Source: Vibrio penaeicida
GTDB taxonomy: Bacteria > Pseudomonadota > Gammaproteobacteria > Enterobacterales > Vibrionaceae
NCBI RefSeq assembly: GCF_002933855.1
Contig: NZ_BFAQ01000012.1
Span: 56,245 to 120,244, forward strand
Reading direction: 5' to 3'
DNA length: 64,000 nucleotides
Both the position numbers and the translations under genes were made by a program. Positions 54,201-61,619 of the stretch are shown here, piece by piece (positions within the stretch are counted from its first letter, which is position 1; each line of letters opens with the position of its first letter). A model generated the notes under the pieces. The model was given only the letters and a program-made list of their open reading frames with translations. It was not told the DNA's origin and searched no databases.

Positions 54201-54492
54201 CAGCGGAGCCTTCGAATTGTCTAATGGTGACAAAGTGAACTTCCAGCAAGTTGACTCAGATAGAAGTGAATCAGGTTTAGGTCTGCAGTTTGAAGTTTTA
54301 GAAGAAACGGTGAACGACGAGCAAGTTCTGCGTGTGATGATGAGTTATCTCAAAGAGAACTACAGTCAAGCACAGGTGAAACTTTTGTGTGACACATTAA
54401 GCGCTCTGTTTGCTGAGTTTGCGAAATCCGCAAAAGGTGACCAATCGCTTGAAGCCATCAAAGGACGAGTTATCGAATCGGAAACGGTGTAA
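51280..54492 (+). CDS. NRPS C-PCP-PCP-C protein (VibF C-terminal half)
   Basis: About 1070 residues. Residues 1-430 are a condensation-like domain whose HHxxxDG motif has decayed to SHQILNG (51700-51720), so it is probably non-catalytic. Two peptidyl carriers follow, each with FDFGGHSL; the Ser codons are 52678-52680 and 52945-52947, 89 residues apart. The C-terminal condensation domain (about 620-1070) has HHIVQDEWS (53521-53547), with both His and Asp intact. VibF is Cy-Cy-A-C-PCP-C in one chain; here that chain is split and the carrier doubled. AGGAG and AAGGAA precede the ATG at 51280. Confidence 0.9.
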   Translation: MTSNKLHLQDKSGRGNAVTEFEEQVWMHHQQSEDGTTQYSAAYHLTGKTNIGRLVASLSKLPQFVPSLNVCYQFDEDAGLLKSEGNAASQTINIEAVDSIQDAISHLQNKQSTPIALETHSPIQFIVYICEESEVVLGVISHQILNGEVSWKEIFEVLSSLYNHGLSAIESQDRSEHVIGFTPLQKLNNLSESYLPWIKRSAQDIDLVQTGINDDISSYLHAAIPRKFSTSIQRNTYEKRFGRTMNDVEILSATAVLFARYVTESNGLDNLDVFVPSDTSQQAFEMNGSMIESGLTHLTLGNTNTDLGKAITDVIAHLTTAQNSSEEEVFTGSAALVTWLVDPSSYLSLEEIEAKKLPMAPLHPKFEISLGVGVNPQGELSLELVTGSTISPHVGAYFFEQFIGYIGGEPVAKPVIQAQTIVSETLPVQVEEQTQSILDVILAEFRAALDLEHLTKDDDFFDFGGHSLIGTRVIGRLLKDHGIEVRIDDLFTYRTAAELAKRAKKQEHVESMGIQAEEAESTLDSVADLILAEFKEALASETMTTTDDFFDFGGHSLIATRVIGRLLTHHGIEISINDLFSNPTARSLAEQAALQVSAQTEETTAISEAGSSIAPLSLAQNSLWKAIPKYAKFGLNTIFNLPFVLRFLDELDEVAFGEACRDLITRHAGLRSHFFEDNGKPCQQVIDVSSLDNYKWFWTSGECEIEDRDEFLKQEAIHPFDLKSELPLRVRFIRCKESGQQFLSFLFHHIVQDEWSVNLMMDELNYAYKLRVQGKSPAWRHEALPMHEYARMQKSSGTHQKHLDYWLNNLKDVPWSTPIFPKDHPLSSNVIEAGPKGGWIIVEIEDDVRDGLYALAKAQSASLFNVVYASIAAALNVLGAPDKLIVGTSASGRHDVEYYDTIGYFTTVVAHLVNFGEAKTVAELVAQVKNTINDSMPYADMPIDLIEEGLVGGEPDVDGHMFEVFIQLHAKSKFSGAFELSNGDKVNFQQVDSDRSESGLGLQFEVLEETVNDEQVLRVMMSYLKENYSQAQVKLLCDTLSALFAEFAKSAKGDQSLEAIKGRVIESETV

Positions 54493-54540
54493 CGCTCGTC
54501 GTACATTGGCAATGATACAGTAACAAATCGTTGCGTTTGA

Positions 54541-54573
54541 GCAGCATTGAGGGGAATATACTCTCAATGCTGC
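54541..54573 (+). terminator. Hairpin between the synthetase and fepC
   Basis: GCAGCATTGAG (54541-54551) and CTCAATGCTGC (54563-54573) form an 11-bp stem followed by TTTGTTG. It probably attenuates or ends the synthetase message before fepC. Confidence 0.7.
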
Positions 54574-54606
54574 TTTGTTGTTTATATATCGTTAAATCAG
54601 GAAGTT

Positions 54607-55419
54607 ATGATCCAAACCACTGCATCTCCATTAAATACGTTGTCTCGGCTAAAAGGCGAGAACCTCAAACTCGCCTATGAAAATCGAGTCATTTGCGAAG
54701 ATCTGGAACTCAGCATTCCAGATGGGAAATTTACTGTGATTGTTGGACCTAATGGATGCGGCAAATCGACATTGCTTAGAAGCTTATGCCGATTGCTCAA
54801 ACCTTCAGAAGGGCAAGTGTGCCTAGATGGAAAAAACATACAGAAAGTACCGGCAAAAGAGTTGGCTAGAGAATTAGGTTTGCTGCCTCAAAGCTCACAA
54901 GCGCCAGATGGTATTCGAGTGGTGGATTTGGTGGCACGTGGTCGATACCCACACCAAAAGTTATTTAAGCAGTGGAGCCCTGACGATCAAGAAGCCGTCT
55001 ATCAAGCCATGGAAGATACAAGTGTAACCGAATTAGCAGAAAGGCAAGTGGATGAGCTTTCAGGTGGTCAGAAACAACGTGTTTGGATTGCCATGGTCTT
55101 GGCACAGAAAACGCCCATCGTATTACTCGATGAACCAACCACATTCCTAGACGTGGCGCACCAGATCGACCTTTTAGAGTTATTCAGAAGCCTCAACAGA
55201 GAGAAAAACCACACGATTGTTGCTGTTCTGCATGACTTGAACCAAGCCTGCCGATATGCGGATCATTTGATTGCGTTTACTGGTGGAGAAATCGTTGCAC
55301 AGGGTGAACCCAAATCTTTGATAGATGCTGCGTTAGTAAAACAAGTATTTGGTTTAGATAGCGTTATTATTGATGACCCAGTAAGTCATACTCCACTGAT
55401 TGTGCCCCTTGGGAAGTAA
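54607..55419 (+). CDS. fepC: Ferric-siderophore ABC transporter ATPase FepC
   Basis: A 270-residue ATPase of the FepC/FecE class: Walker A GPNGCGKST near residue 44, LPQSSQAPDGIRVVDLVARGRYP near 92, signature LSGGQKQRVWIAMVL near 142 and Walker B IVLLDEPTTFLD near 162. It powers FepD/FepG. The frame opens at 54547 within the hairpin; AGGAAG before the ATG at 54607 decides the start. It is followed 6 nt later by the PPTase gene. Confidence 0.93.
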   Translation: MIQTTASPLNTLSRLKGENLKLAYENRVICEDLELSIPDGKFTVIVGPNGCGKSTLLRSLCRLLKPSEGQVCLDGKNIQKVPAKELARELGLLPQSSQAPDGIRVVDLVARGRYPHQKLFKQWSPDDQEAVYQAMEDTSVTELAERQVDELSGGQKQRVWIAMVLAQKTPIVLLDEPTTFLDVAHQIDLLELFRSLNREKNHTIVAVLHDLNQACRYADHLIAFTGGEIVAQGEPKSLIDAALVKQVFGLDSVIIDDPVSHTPLIVPLGK

Positions 55420-55425
55420 GGGGTT

Positions 55426-56193
55426 ATGTCTTTTCTATCTGAACTGGAAGTTCGCACACTCGGTCCACACAAGCTTAGTCCGCAAGAGCTGGGTTCACAA
55501 GAGCTGGGTTCACAAAAGCTTGGCCCACAAAAGATCTGGCAACGTCGGTTTGATGTAAAAGCGTACACAGATCTTGCTCCTCAAGCACTGAACATTGTGT
55601 TACCCAAAGAAATGGCGCGCGCCGTACCAAAACGAAAAGCGGAGTTTGTAGCAGGAAGAACCGTTGCGCGAGAAGCACTTCAAAGTGTGGGCTGCAATTG
55701 TGCCGAATTACCCATTGGGGAACACCGAGCCCCCATTTGGCCAAAAGGCTGGATAGGAAGTATTTCACATACAGATGATATGGCGCTAGCGACGGTAGGT
55801 TTAACGAGTGAAGTGAGCATGCTGGGGTTAGATGTGGAAAACCTGATTGAAGAAACTCAAGTGGGTTCACTTATGCCAATGTTTGTTAGCCCCATAGAGC
55901 TTGATCTGTTGCCCGCGACAAAGTTGTCACGTCAGGCATTCGCAACATTGGTATTCTCGGCAAAAGAGAGCGTTTTTAAAGCCATTTACCCTTATGTGAA
56001 GACTTACCTAGAGTTTACCGACTCTATACTTATCGATATTGATATGGTCAGAAGGGAAGCACACTTTAAGTTGTGCGCACAAGGCGAAGCCGAATTTGGG
56101 CAAGCATTAGAATTGCGTGTGTATTTCCATTTTGAAGGCAGTAAAGTTTATACCCTCGTATGTGATCATAGAAAACATCGATTGATTCGATAG
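55426..56193 (+). CDS. entD: 4'-phosphopantetheinyl transferase (EntD/VibD type)
   Basis: A 255-residue enzyme that converts the apo aryl and peptidyl carriers of the island to their active form with CoA. RAEFVAGR-like KRKAEFVAGRTVAREAL near residue 66, GSISHTDDMALA near 107, GLDVENLIE near 126 and FSAKESVFKAIYP near 175 are the EntD-type motifs, with Asp, Glu and Lys in place. The N-terminus carries five pentapeptide repeats (L-G-x-Q-[KE]) at residues 12-36, absent from typical family members. AAGGGG precedes the ATG. Confidence 0.93.
   Translation: MSFLSELEVRTLGPHKLSPQELGSQELGSQKLGPQKIWQRRFDVKAYTDLAPQALNIVLPKEMARAVPKRKAEFVAGRTVAREALQSVGCNCAELPIGEHRAPIWPKGWIGSISHTDDMALATVGLTSEVSMLGLDVENLIEETQVGSLMPMFVSPIELDLLPATKLSRQAFATLVFSAKESVFKAIYPYVKTYLEFTDSILIDIDMVRREAHFKLCAQGEAEFGQALELRVYFHFEGSKVYTLVCDHRKHRLIR
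55459..55533 (+). repeat. 15-bp tandem repeat in the PPTase gene, five units
   Basis: Units start at 55459, 55474, 55489, 55504 and 55519 and encode LGPHK, LSPQE, LGSQE, LGSQK and LGPQK. Units three and four differ at one base. The repeat is in frame and near the start codon. Confidence 0.9.
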
Positions 56194-56292
56194 AAACTAC
56201 CGAATTTATACCTATTCCTTCCAGCGTTATTCTGTTGATGTTCCTATTTTGCAAGTCATTTGCAATCAACAGATCCTAGAAGGTACTTAGGT

Positions 56293-57186
56293 ATGACGGC
56301 ACAAAAAAACATATCAGGTAATCGAGCCCTTATTGTTGAAGGCGGCGCGATGCGCGGCATATTTGCAAGTGGCGTTTTGGATGCTTTTCTTATCGATAAT
56401 TTTCAGCCGTATGATTTTGCCATCGGCGTCTCAGCTGGAGCATCCAACCTTATTGGGTATCTTTCTAAATACCCAAAGCGCAGCCAAAGAGTGATTGTGG
56501 AATTGGCTACGCAGAAGCGATTTTTCAATCCGACTCGATTCGTTCGAGGAGGCGATTTGGTGGATGTTAAGTGGCTGTGGGAGCAAGCGAATTCACTATA
56601 CCCCATCAATGAAAAAACGTTATTTTCCTCCATTCCAATGTTTGCTGCTGTCACCAATGCCATTACAGGCAACGCTGATTATTACAGAGTGAAACCCAGT
56701 AATATCGCGCATGTTATGGAAGCGACTTCTGCACTGCCGATTGCCTATCGAACAACGCCGTGCTTTTCCGGAGGATGTTATACCGATGGTGGTGTTGCGG
56801 ATTCTATCCCTGTTAGAGAAGCGTATAGGCGTGGAGCGCGTGATATTACGGTAATTTTGTCACACCCCTTGTCTTACACCATGCCTGAAATGAAATTCCC
56901 TCGATTGATGGATCAGCTTCTGAAACGTTATCCCAATATGGCTGAAGCGATGAAGCAACGCGCTCAAAACTATAATGAGTCCCTAGATTTTATTCGAAAT
57001 CCCCCTAAAGGTTGCGTTGTTAGGGTCATCGCACCTGATGAGCAATTCAAAGTGGGGCGATTTACCATGAAGCAAAGCGCGCTACTGTCTGGGTATGAGA
57101 AAGGTATTGATGCTGGGAGAACCCATATGGAAAGATTATCGGGTACTTATGGGCTGACAGAAGAGGACTGTCATTTCTGTGTGTAA
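56293..57186 (+). CDS. Patatin-like phospholipase (RssA/YjjU type)
   Basis: About 297 residues with the patatin Ser-Asp dyad fold: oxyanion loop EGGAMRGIFASGVLDAF near residue 15, nucleophile elbow GVSAGASN near 48 and TDGGVADSIPVREAYRRGA near 158. A lipid acyl hydrolase is expected; the substrate is unknown. The frame opens at 56260; the ATG at 56293 is followed directly by the catalytic domain. It is 100 nt downstream of the PPTase gene but looks unrelated to siderophore production. Confidence 0.88.
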   Translation: MTAQKNISGNRALIVEGGAMRGIFASGVLDAFLIDNFQPYDFAIGVSAGASNLIGYLSKYPKRSQRVIVELATQKRFFNPTRFVRGGDLVDVKWLWEQANSLYPINEKTLFSSIPMFAAVTNAITGNADYYRVKPSNIAHVMEATSALPIAYRTTPCFSGGCYTDGGVADSIPVREAYRRGARDITVILSHPLSYTMPEMKFPRLMDQLLKRYPNMAEAMKQRAQNYNESLDFIRNPPKGCVVRVIAPDEQFKVGRFTMKQSALLSGYEKGIDAGRTHMERLSGTYGLTEEDCHFCV

Positions 57187-57227
57187 GATAGAGTATAAAT
57201 ACGATCTATCATAAAAGCGGTTGATTG

Positions 57228-57250
57228 AAAAAAGCGGCGTTTGCCGCTTT
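57228..57250. terminator. Bidirectional terminator
   Basis: AAAAGCGGC-GTTT-GCCGCTTTT forms a 9-bp stem with A and T flanks between the convergent patatin and acetyltransferase genes. Confidence 0.88.
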
Positions 57251-57273
57251 TAGTGTTCAGAGTTAAGCTCGGT

Positions 57274-57777
57274 CTAATTTTTGTGGTTTGGATTGATTCG
57301 AGCCATGTGAAGAACATTGACAAATTCGCCTTCTCGAAACGCACCATCGACCGCTTCACCCTCCACTTTGAAACCAAATTTTCGATACAAAGCCAACGCA
57401 GCCTCGTTATCGCAGTTTACATCCAACTCGATTCGTCTTAGGTTCAGCCATTTGTCGGCTAGATGAATAACGGTTTCAAGCAATTTACTGCCAACACCCA
57501 TGCCATGATAATCATCATGAATACCTAGCCCGAATCGACCCACGTGCTTTAATCGAGGTCGCTGCATGTGCTCGAAGCCAATATTGCCAACGACTTTTCC
57601 ATCAACTTCCGCCACATAGGTGTATACATGTTCCGGAATATTACTAAGTCGTTTATGCCACATTTGAGGTGAAGGTAAAGGGAGCTGTAGGGTTTCTCTG
57701 TGCGCTTTCGGCTGTGTGTAAATCTCGCACAATGCGTCTACGTCTTTTAATTCTGTCGGTCGGATATTAATGTCCAT
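57274..57777 (-). CDS. GNAT-family N-acetyltransferase (YhhY-like)
   Basis: A 167-residue acetyl-CoA-dependent transferase. The N-terminus INIRPTELKDVDALCEIY, the strand YTYVAEVDGKVVGNIGF, and the acetyl-CoA loop GMGVGSKLLETVI near residue 95 are typical. RRIELDVNCDNEAALALYRKFGF and the following GEA...FREGEFVNVLHMARI resemble YhhY and related amino-acid acetyltransferases. The acceptor is unknown. Single gene. Confidence 0.86.
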   Translation of the reverse strand: MDINIRPTELKDVDALCEIYTQPKAHRETLQLPLPSPQMWHKRLSNIPEHVYTYVAEVDGKVVGNIGFEHMQRPRLKHVGRFGLGIHDDYHGMGVGSKLLETVIHLADKWLNLRRIELDVNCDNEAALALYRKFGFKVEGEAVDGAFREGEFVNVLHMARINPNHKN

Positions 57778-57866
57778 ACTGCTCTCCTTTTTACGCTTGT
57801 CAGTTCATTTTTTAGTGTTTTGTTTTATGGGTGAACCTTCAAAATAACGAAAAAAGTTAAGTAAAA

Positions 57867-58820
57867 TCAATGATTAATTTTGTTAGAAATTGAAGCAACA
57901 ACAATGCCATGATCGCTGCTCATCGAATCTTCATCATAATTTGGTTGGACAAGATGCTTATCGAGAGTTTTATGCTGGATTAAACAAGAGGTGAACTCCT
58001 GAGATAGCAGAATATAATCAAGAGTATTTCCTTGGTCACCATAATAATGTGACGGTGTTCTGATAGATGTTGGTGAAGATAGCTGCCAACTATCAGAAAG
58101 GTAGAGCTTATTTTTTTCTACCTGAGTATGTTCTTTTAGTAGCGGCTCAACCAAGCATTGTATTGAAGGGCTGGTCAGGTTCTGATTCATATCACCCATT
58201 AAAATCATAGGGCGGTCATACTCTGATTTTATTTGTCTCAACTGGTGGCGCAAAGCCATGGCTTCTTCGTTTCGCTGTTGGCTGGATTTTAATGATCCAA
58301 TAAATTCATCTGAGTAACGAGAGTAATGGTTTTCTGGGTTTTCTACGTCCATCGGGCGCTGAGATTTCAAATGAACCACAACTACATCTATCGTTCCAAG
58401 CGTTGGTGTTTTTATCACAGCGTGAAGTGGCATTCGAGAATAGTTGAATGTTGCGGGTAAACCCAAGGCATGTCGTGTTTGCTTATCTATCGTCAAGCCT
58501 TTGCTTTGTACGATAGGGTGCCTTGACGCCAGCCCAGTCACTGGCTTGAAATGTACATAATCACTTTCAACATGAGGTTGATCCACTGTCGTGAAGTTCA
58601 TTAGACCGGACGAGTGACAGATTTTTTCCAGTGGTTGTGAACTGAAAATTTCTTGAAAGCCAACGAGGTCAGCTTGAATAGCCAGAAGTTGGTTTGCGGT
58701 CCAAATACACTTTTTCTTCCACTCTGAGTCGGTGTAAATGTTATCGAATTCGTAAAACGCGTTAGGCGGCTCGATGAAGTTGAATAAATTAAATGTAGCG
58801 ATTTTGAACGCATGATTCAT
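57867..58820 (-). CDS. Endonuclease/exonuclease/phosphatase (EEP) family protein
   Basis: A 317-residue protein with the EEP metal-dependent fold: KIATFNLFNF at the start, VGFQEIFSSQ near residue 54 (Glu metal ligand), ILMGDMNQN near 206 (Asp and Asn) and SSDHGIVVASI at the end (catalytic His). No signal peptide, so cytoplasmic. Relatives act on nucleic acids, phosphoinositides or other phosphodiesters; the substrate cannot be told. Confidence 0.87.
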   Translation of the reverse strand: MNHAFKIATFNLFNFIEPPNAFYEFDNIYTDSEWKKKCIWTANQLLAIQADLVGFQEIFSSQPLEKICHSSGLMNFTTVDQPHVESDYVHFKPVTGLASRHPIVQSKGLTIDKQTRHALGLPATFNYSRMPLHAVIKTPTLGTIDVVVVHLKSQRPMDVENPENHYSRYSDEFIGSLKSSQQRNEEAMALRHQLRQIKSEYDRPMILMGDMNQNLTSPSIQCLVEPLLKEHTQVEKNKLYLSDSWQLSSPTSIRTPSHYYGDQGNTLDYILLSQEFTSCLIQHKTLDKHLVQPNYDEDSMSSDHGIVVASISNKINH

Positions 58821-58930
58821 GAGCAGTTAAAGGACCTATTTTTAAAAGTGACATGACTTATAACCTAAGGTTAAACTAAATCTAACAATTAGGAACAACA
58901 GAACCTAACCACATCTAATCTAGGCTGTAT

Positions 58931-60133
58931 ATGGAAAATTCTAACCCGCTTAGCGGAAAACCAACCACATGGAAGACGCCACATAACTTTCTGATACTCA
59001 TCTCTATAGTGGTGCCTATTGCTTTCTCGAGCTGGCAGGCACTGCTGAATAACTTTGTTATTGAGAAGGCAAACTTCGACGGCTCCGATATTGGTTTGCT
59101 ACAAAGTGTGCGTGAAATTCCCGGATTTCTCGCGTTTACTGCCGTCTTTGTTCTGTTATTCCTACGTGAGCAACGTTTCATTATTTTATCTTTGGTCATG
59201 TTAGCGGTGGGCACAGCCATTACCGGCTTTTTTCCATCTGTAGCGGGTTTACTTTGTACTACGTTACTGATGTCGATTGGCTTCCATTACTTCGAAACGT
59301 TAAAACAATCCTTATCACTTCAATGGTTAACAAAAGACGAAGCGCCAGAGTTTCTTGGCAAACTCATTTCCATCGGTTCTTTGGCTGCTCTGTGTACCTA
59401 TGGCGGCTTGTGGGTTGTGCTAGAGCTGATTGAATTGGATTTTAAGTGGGTATATTTGCTTGCTGGTGGCTCCGCCCTCGCTATTGTTATTTTTATTGCA
59501 ATGTCATTTCCTGAGTTTGAATCGCGTACCCCACAGAATAAATCTTTAGTGCTTCGAAAGCGTTACTGGCTCTATTACGCCTTAACGTTTATGAGCGGAG
59601 CTCGTCGCCAGATCTTTGTGGTTTTTGCCGGTTTTCTTATGGTCGAAAAATTTGGCTATAGTGCGGCAGACATTACGCTGCTCTTTTTGATTAACTATCT
59701 ATTCAATTGGTTGTTTGCAAAGAAAATAGGTCGGCTAATCGGTCAGTTTGGCGAGCGTAATGCACTTTTGTTTGAATATGCGGGGCTAATTTGTGTTTTC
59801 GTCGGTTATGCTTTTGTCGATTCTGCGGAGTGGGCTGCAGCTCTTTATGTTGTTGATCATTTGTTCTTTGCATTTGCTTTAGCCATTAAGACTTATTTTC
59901 AAAAAATTGCTGATCCTGCAGATATGGCTTCGACGGCAGGTGTAGCATTCACAATCAATCATATTGCCGCCGTTGTGATTCCAGTAACATTCGGCTTTTT
60001 GTGGTTAATTTCCCCAGGTAGTGTTTTCTTAGTGGGGGCCGGTATGGCACTGATTTCTGCTGTTCTTTCTTTCAATGTGCCAGAATCACCGGAAGAAGGT
60101 AACGAAGTGCGTTGGGGGCAGAGCTTTTCTTGA
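58931..60133 (+). CDS. Major facilitator superfamily transporter
   Basis: A 400-residue inner-membrane protein with eleven to twelve predicted helices in two halves split by a cytoplasmic loop (about 195-215, FESRTPQNKSLVLRKRY). The start ATG is at 58931, preceded by TCTAGG. No substrate-specific motif is recognised. It is divergent from the EEP gene and followed by a strong terminator. Confidence 0.85.
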   Translation: MENSNPLSGKPTTWKTPHNFLILISIVVPIAFSSWQALLNNFVIEKANFDGSDIGLLQSVREIPGFLAFTAVFVLLFLREQRFIILSLVMLAVGTAITGFFPSVAGLLCTTLLMSIGFHYFETLKQSLSLQWLTKDEAPEFLGKLISIGSLAALCTYGGLWVVLELIELDFKWVYLLAGGSALAIVIFIAMSFPEFESRTPQNKSLVLRKRYWLYYALTFMSGARRQIFVVFAGFLMVEKFGYSAADITLLFLINYLFNWLFAKKIGRLIGQFGERNALLFEYAGLICVFVGYAFVDSAEWAAALYVVDHLFFAFALAIKTYFQKIADPADMASTAGVAFTINHIAAVVIPVTFGFLWLISPGSVFLVGAGMALISAVLSFNVPESPEEGNEVRWGQSFS

Positions 60134-60434
60134 TTGGTTTGTTAGTAATAAGATTTTGAAACAAAAAAGCAGCCTCAAATGAGGCTGTTTTTTTGATCCA
60201 GAGCATAAAATTTCATGTGCGGGTATATACCTGAAATCATTGGCTATACTTAACATTATATTTCGAGTTCTAATGAATATTTTCTTGGCAAAAGCGAATT
60301 TGATTCGGAAGATACGTATTTATTAAGGTTTTTTTTGCTGAGTTTCATAATGAATAGTGGTTTAATCTGTTTTTTTGCTTAGTACTCTAAATATTGTTAT
60401 TTTACGCATCTAGTTAAGAGAGGAAGGAAACTCA
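60134..60434. other. Intergenic region before proX
   Basis: About 300 bases. It opens with a Rho-independent terminator (60165-60194) and otherwise holds the AT-rich promoter region of the betaine/proline transporter operon. No small gene or riboswitch was recognised. Confidence 0.5.
60165..60194 (+). terminator. Rho-independent terminator after the MFS gene
   Basis: AAAAAGCAGCCTC-AAAT-GAGGCTGTTTTTTT makes a strong stem with a T tail, 30 nt after the stop. Confidence 0.9.
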
Positions 60435-61427
60435 ATGAAATTTAAAATGACCGCGCTAGCGTTATTGTCTTTAAGTGCTGCATCTACAGCTTACGCTGAA
60501 GAATGTGGGGATGTCGCTATTGCCGATATGAATTGGAACTCTGCGAGTCTTATCGCCAATATCGACCGCTTCATTCTGGAGCATGGTTACGGATGTGATG
60601 CTGAGCTCGTGCCTGGTGACACAATGCCAACAGGTACATCCATGATCGAGAAAGGTCAGCCAGATGTCGCTCCAGAGCTTTGGAGTAACAGCCTAAAGAC
60701 AGCTCTGGATAAAGGGGTAGAAGAAGGGCGTTTGCGTTATGCCGGTAAAGCACTCGTAGACGGTGGTGAAGAAGGGTTTTGGGTTCCATCTTACTTAGTA
60801 AAGAAATACCCAGAATTGGCAACAATCGAAGGTGTGAAAAAGCACGCGAAATTATTTGAACACCCAGAAGACCCAGACAGCTCGGCCTTCTATACCTGTC
60901 CAGCAGGTTGGAACTGCCAAATTTCATCAGGTCACTTGTTTAACGCTCTGGGGCTAGATAAAGCGAAATTCAGCATCGTTGACCCAGGGTCAGGTGCGGG
61001 TCTTTCTGGTTCGATTGCAAAAGCGTATGAGCGTGAAGAAGGTTGGTTTGGTTACTACTGGGCACCAACCGCTATTTTGGGCAAATACGATATGGTGAAA
61101 GTGGACTTTGGTAGCGGTGTCGATAAGGATGAGTTCGTAAATTGCACAACGTCTGAAGAGTGTGCCGACCCTAAAGTCACCATGTATCCACCTTCTCCTG
61201 TTCACACAGTAACAACGGAAGAGTTTGCGTCACGTGCACCAGCAGCTTATGAATATTTCACTAAGCGTGGTTTCACAAATGCAGACATGAACAGTTTGCT
61301 GGCTTGGATGGAAGATAACCAAGCTGATAGTGAAGAAGCTATGACGCACTTCTTAGAAGAGTACCCACAAATTTGGCATAGCTGGGTATCTAAAGAAGTT
61401 GTCGCGAAAGTGGAAAAAGCACTTTAA
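60435..61427 (+). CDS. proX: Glycine betaine/proline ABC transporter substrate-binding protein
   Basis: A 330-residue periplasmic OpuAC-family protein with a signal peptide (cleaved after AYA) and mature start EECGDVAIADMNWNSASLIANIDRFILEHGYG. Trp-rich segments such as EGWFGYYWAPTAILGKYD and the C-terminal WLYRNQ-like region HSWVSKEVVAKVEK fit binding of quaternary amines by a Trp cage. Four Cys residues could form disulfides. GAGGAAGGA precedes the ATG. First gene of the transporter operon. Confidence 0.92.
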   Translation: MKFKMTALALLSLSAASTAYAEECGDVAIADMNWNSASLIANIDRFILEHGYGCDAELVPGDTMPTGTSMIEKGQPDVAPELWSNSLKTALDKGVEEGRLRYAGKALVDGGEEGFWVPSYLVKKYPELATIEGVKKHAKLFEHPEDPDSSAFYTCPAGWNCQISSGHLFNALGLDKAKFSIVDPGSGAGLSGSIAKAYEREEGWFGYYWAPTAILGKYDMVKVDFGSGVDKDEFVNCTTSEECADPKVTMYPPSPVHTVTTEEFASRAPAAYEYFTKRGFTNADMNSLLAWMEDNQADSEEAMTHFLEEYPQIWHSWVSKEVVAKVEKAL

Positions 61428-61570
61428 GCAAATCTTAGCAGAAATGTTATTTAGATTAGCTTTTAACTTCGATTGTCTTTCATAAGGCAATGTTGGTTTC
61501 GGTAGATTGTTTGCTGAAACCTAAGCAATATAGGTCTGTTCGACAATGCAGACCGTAAAAAGATGTACAT

Positions 61571-61601
61571 CGGGGCAGTCTAGAATCGTCTAGCTGCCCC
61601 G
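61571..61601 (+). promoter_or_regulatory. Intercistronic hairpin between proX and proW
   Basis: CGGGGCAG (61571-61578) pairs with CTGCCCCG (61594-61601); inner CTAGA/TCTAG bases lengthen the stem. No T tail. It lies 18 nt before proW and may stabilise the proX message and limit permease expression. Confidence 0.65.
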
Positions 61602-61619
61602 GTTGGTAAAGGAAATATT

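Noticed and set aside
55475..55870. 131-codon minus-strand frame in the PPTase gene
   Set aside because: It is opened by the in-frame 15-bp repeats read in reverse; the plus strand holds all PPTase motifs.
57500..57520. Fur-like sequence TGATAATCATCATGA
   Set aside because: It lies inside the coding region of the acetyltransferase, which has no link to iron, and codon use explains it.
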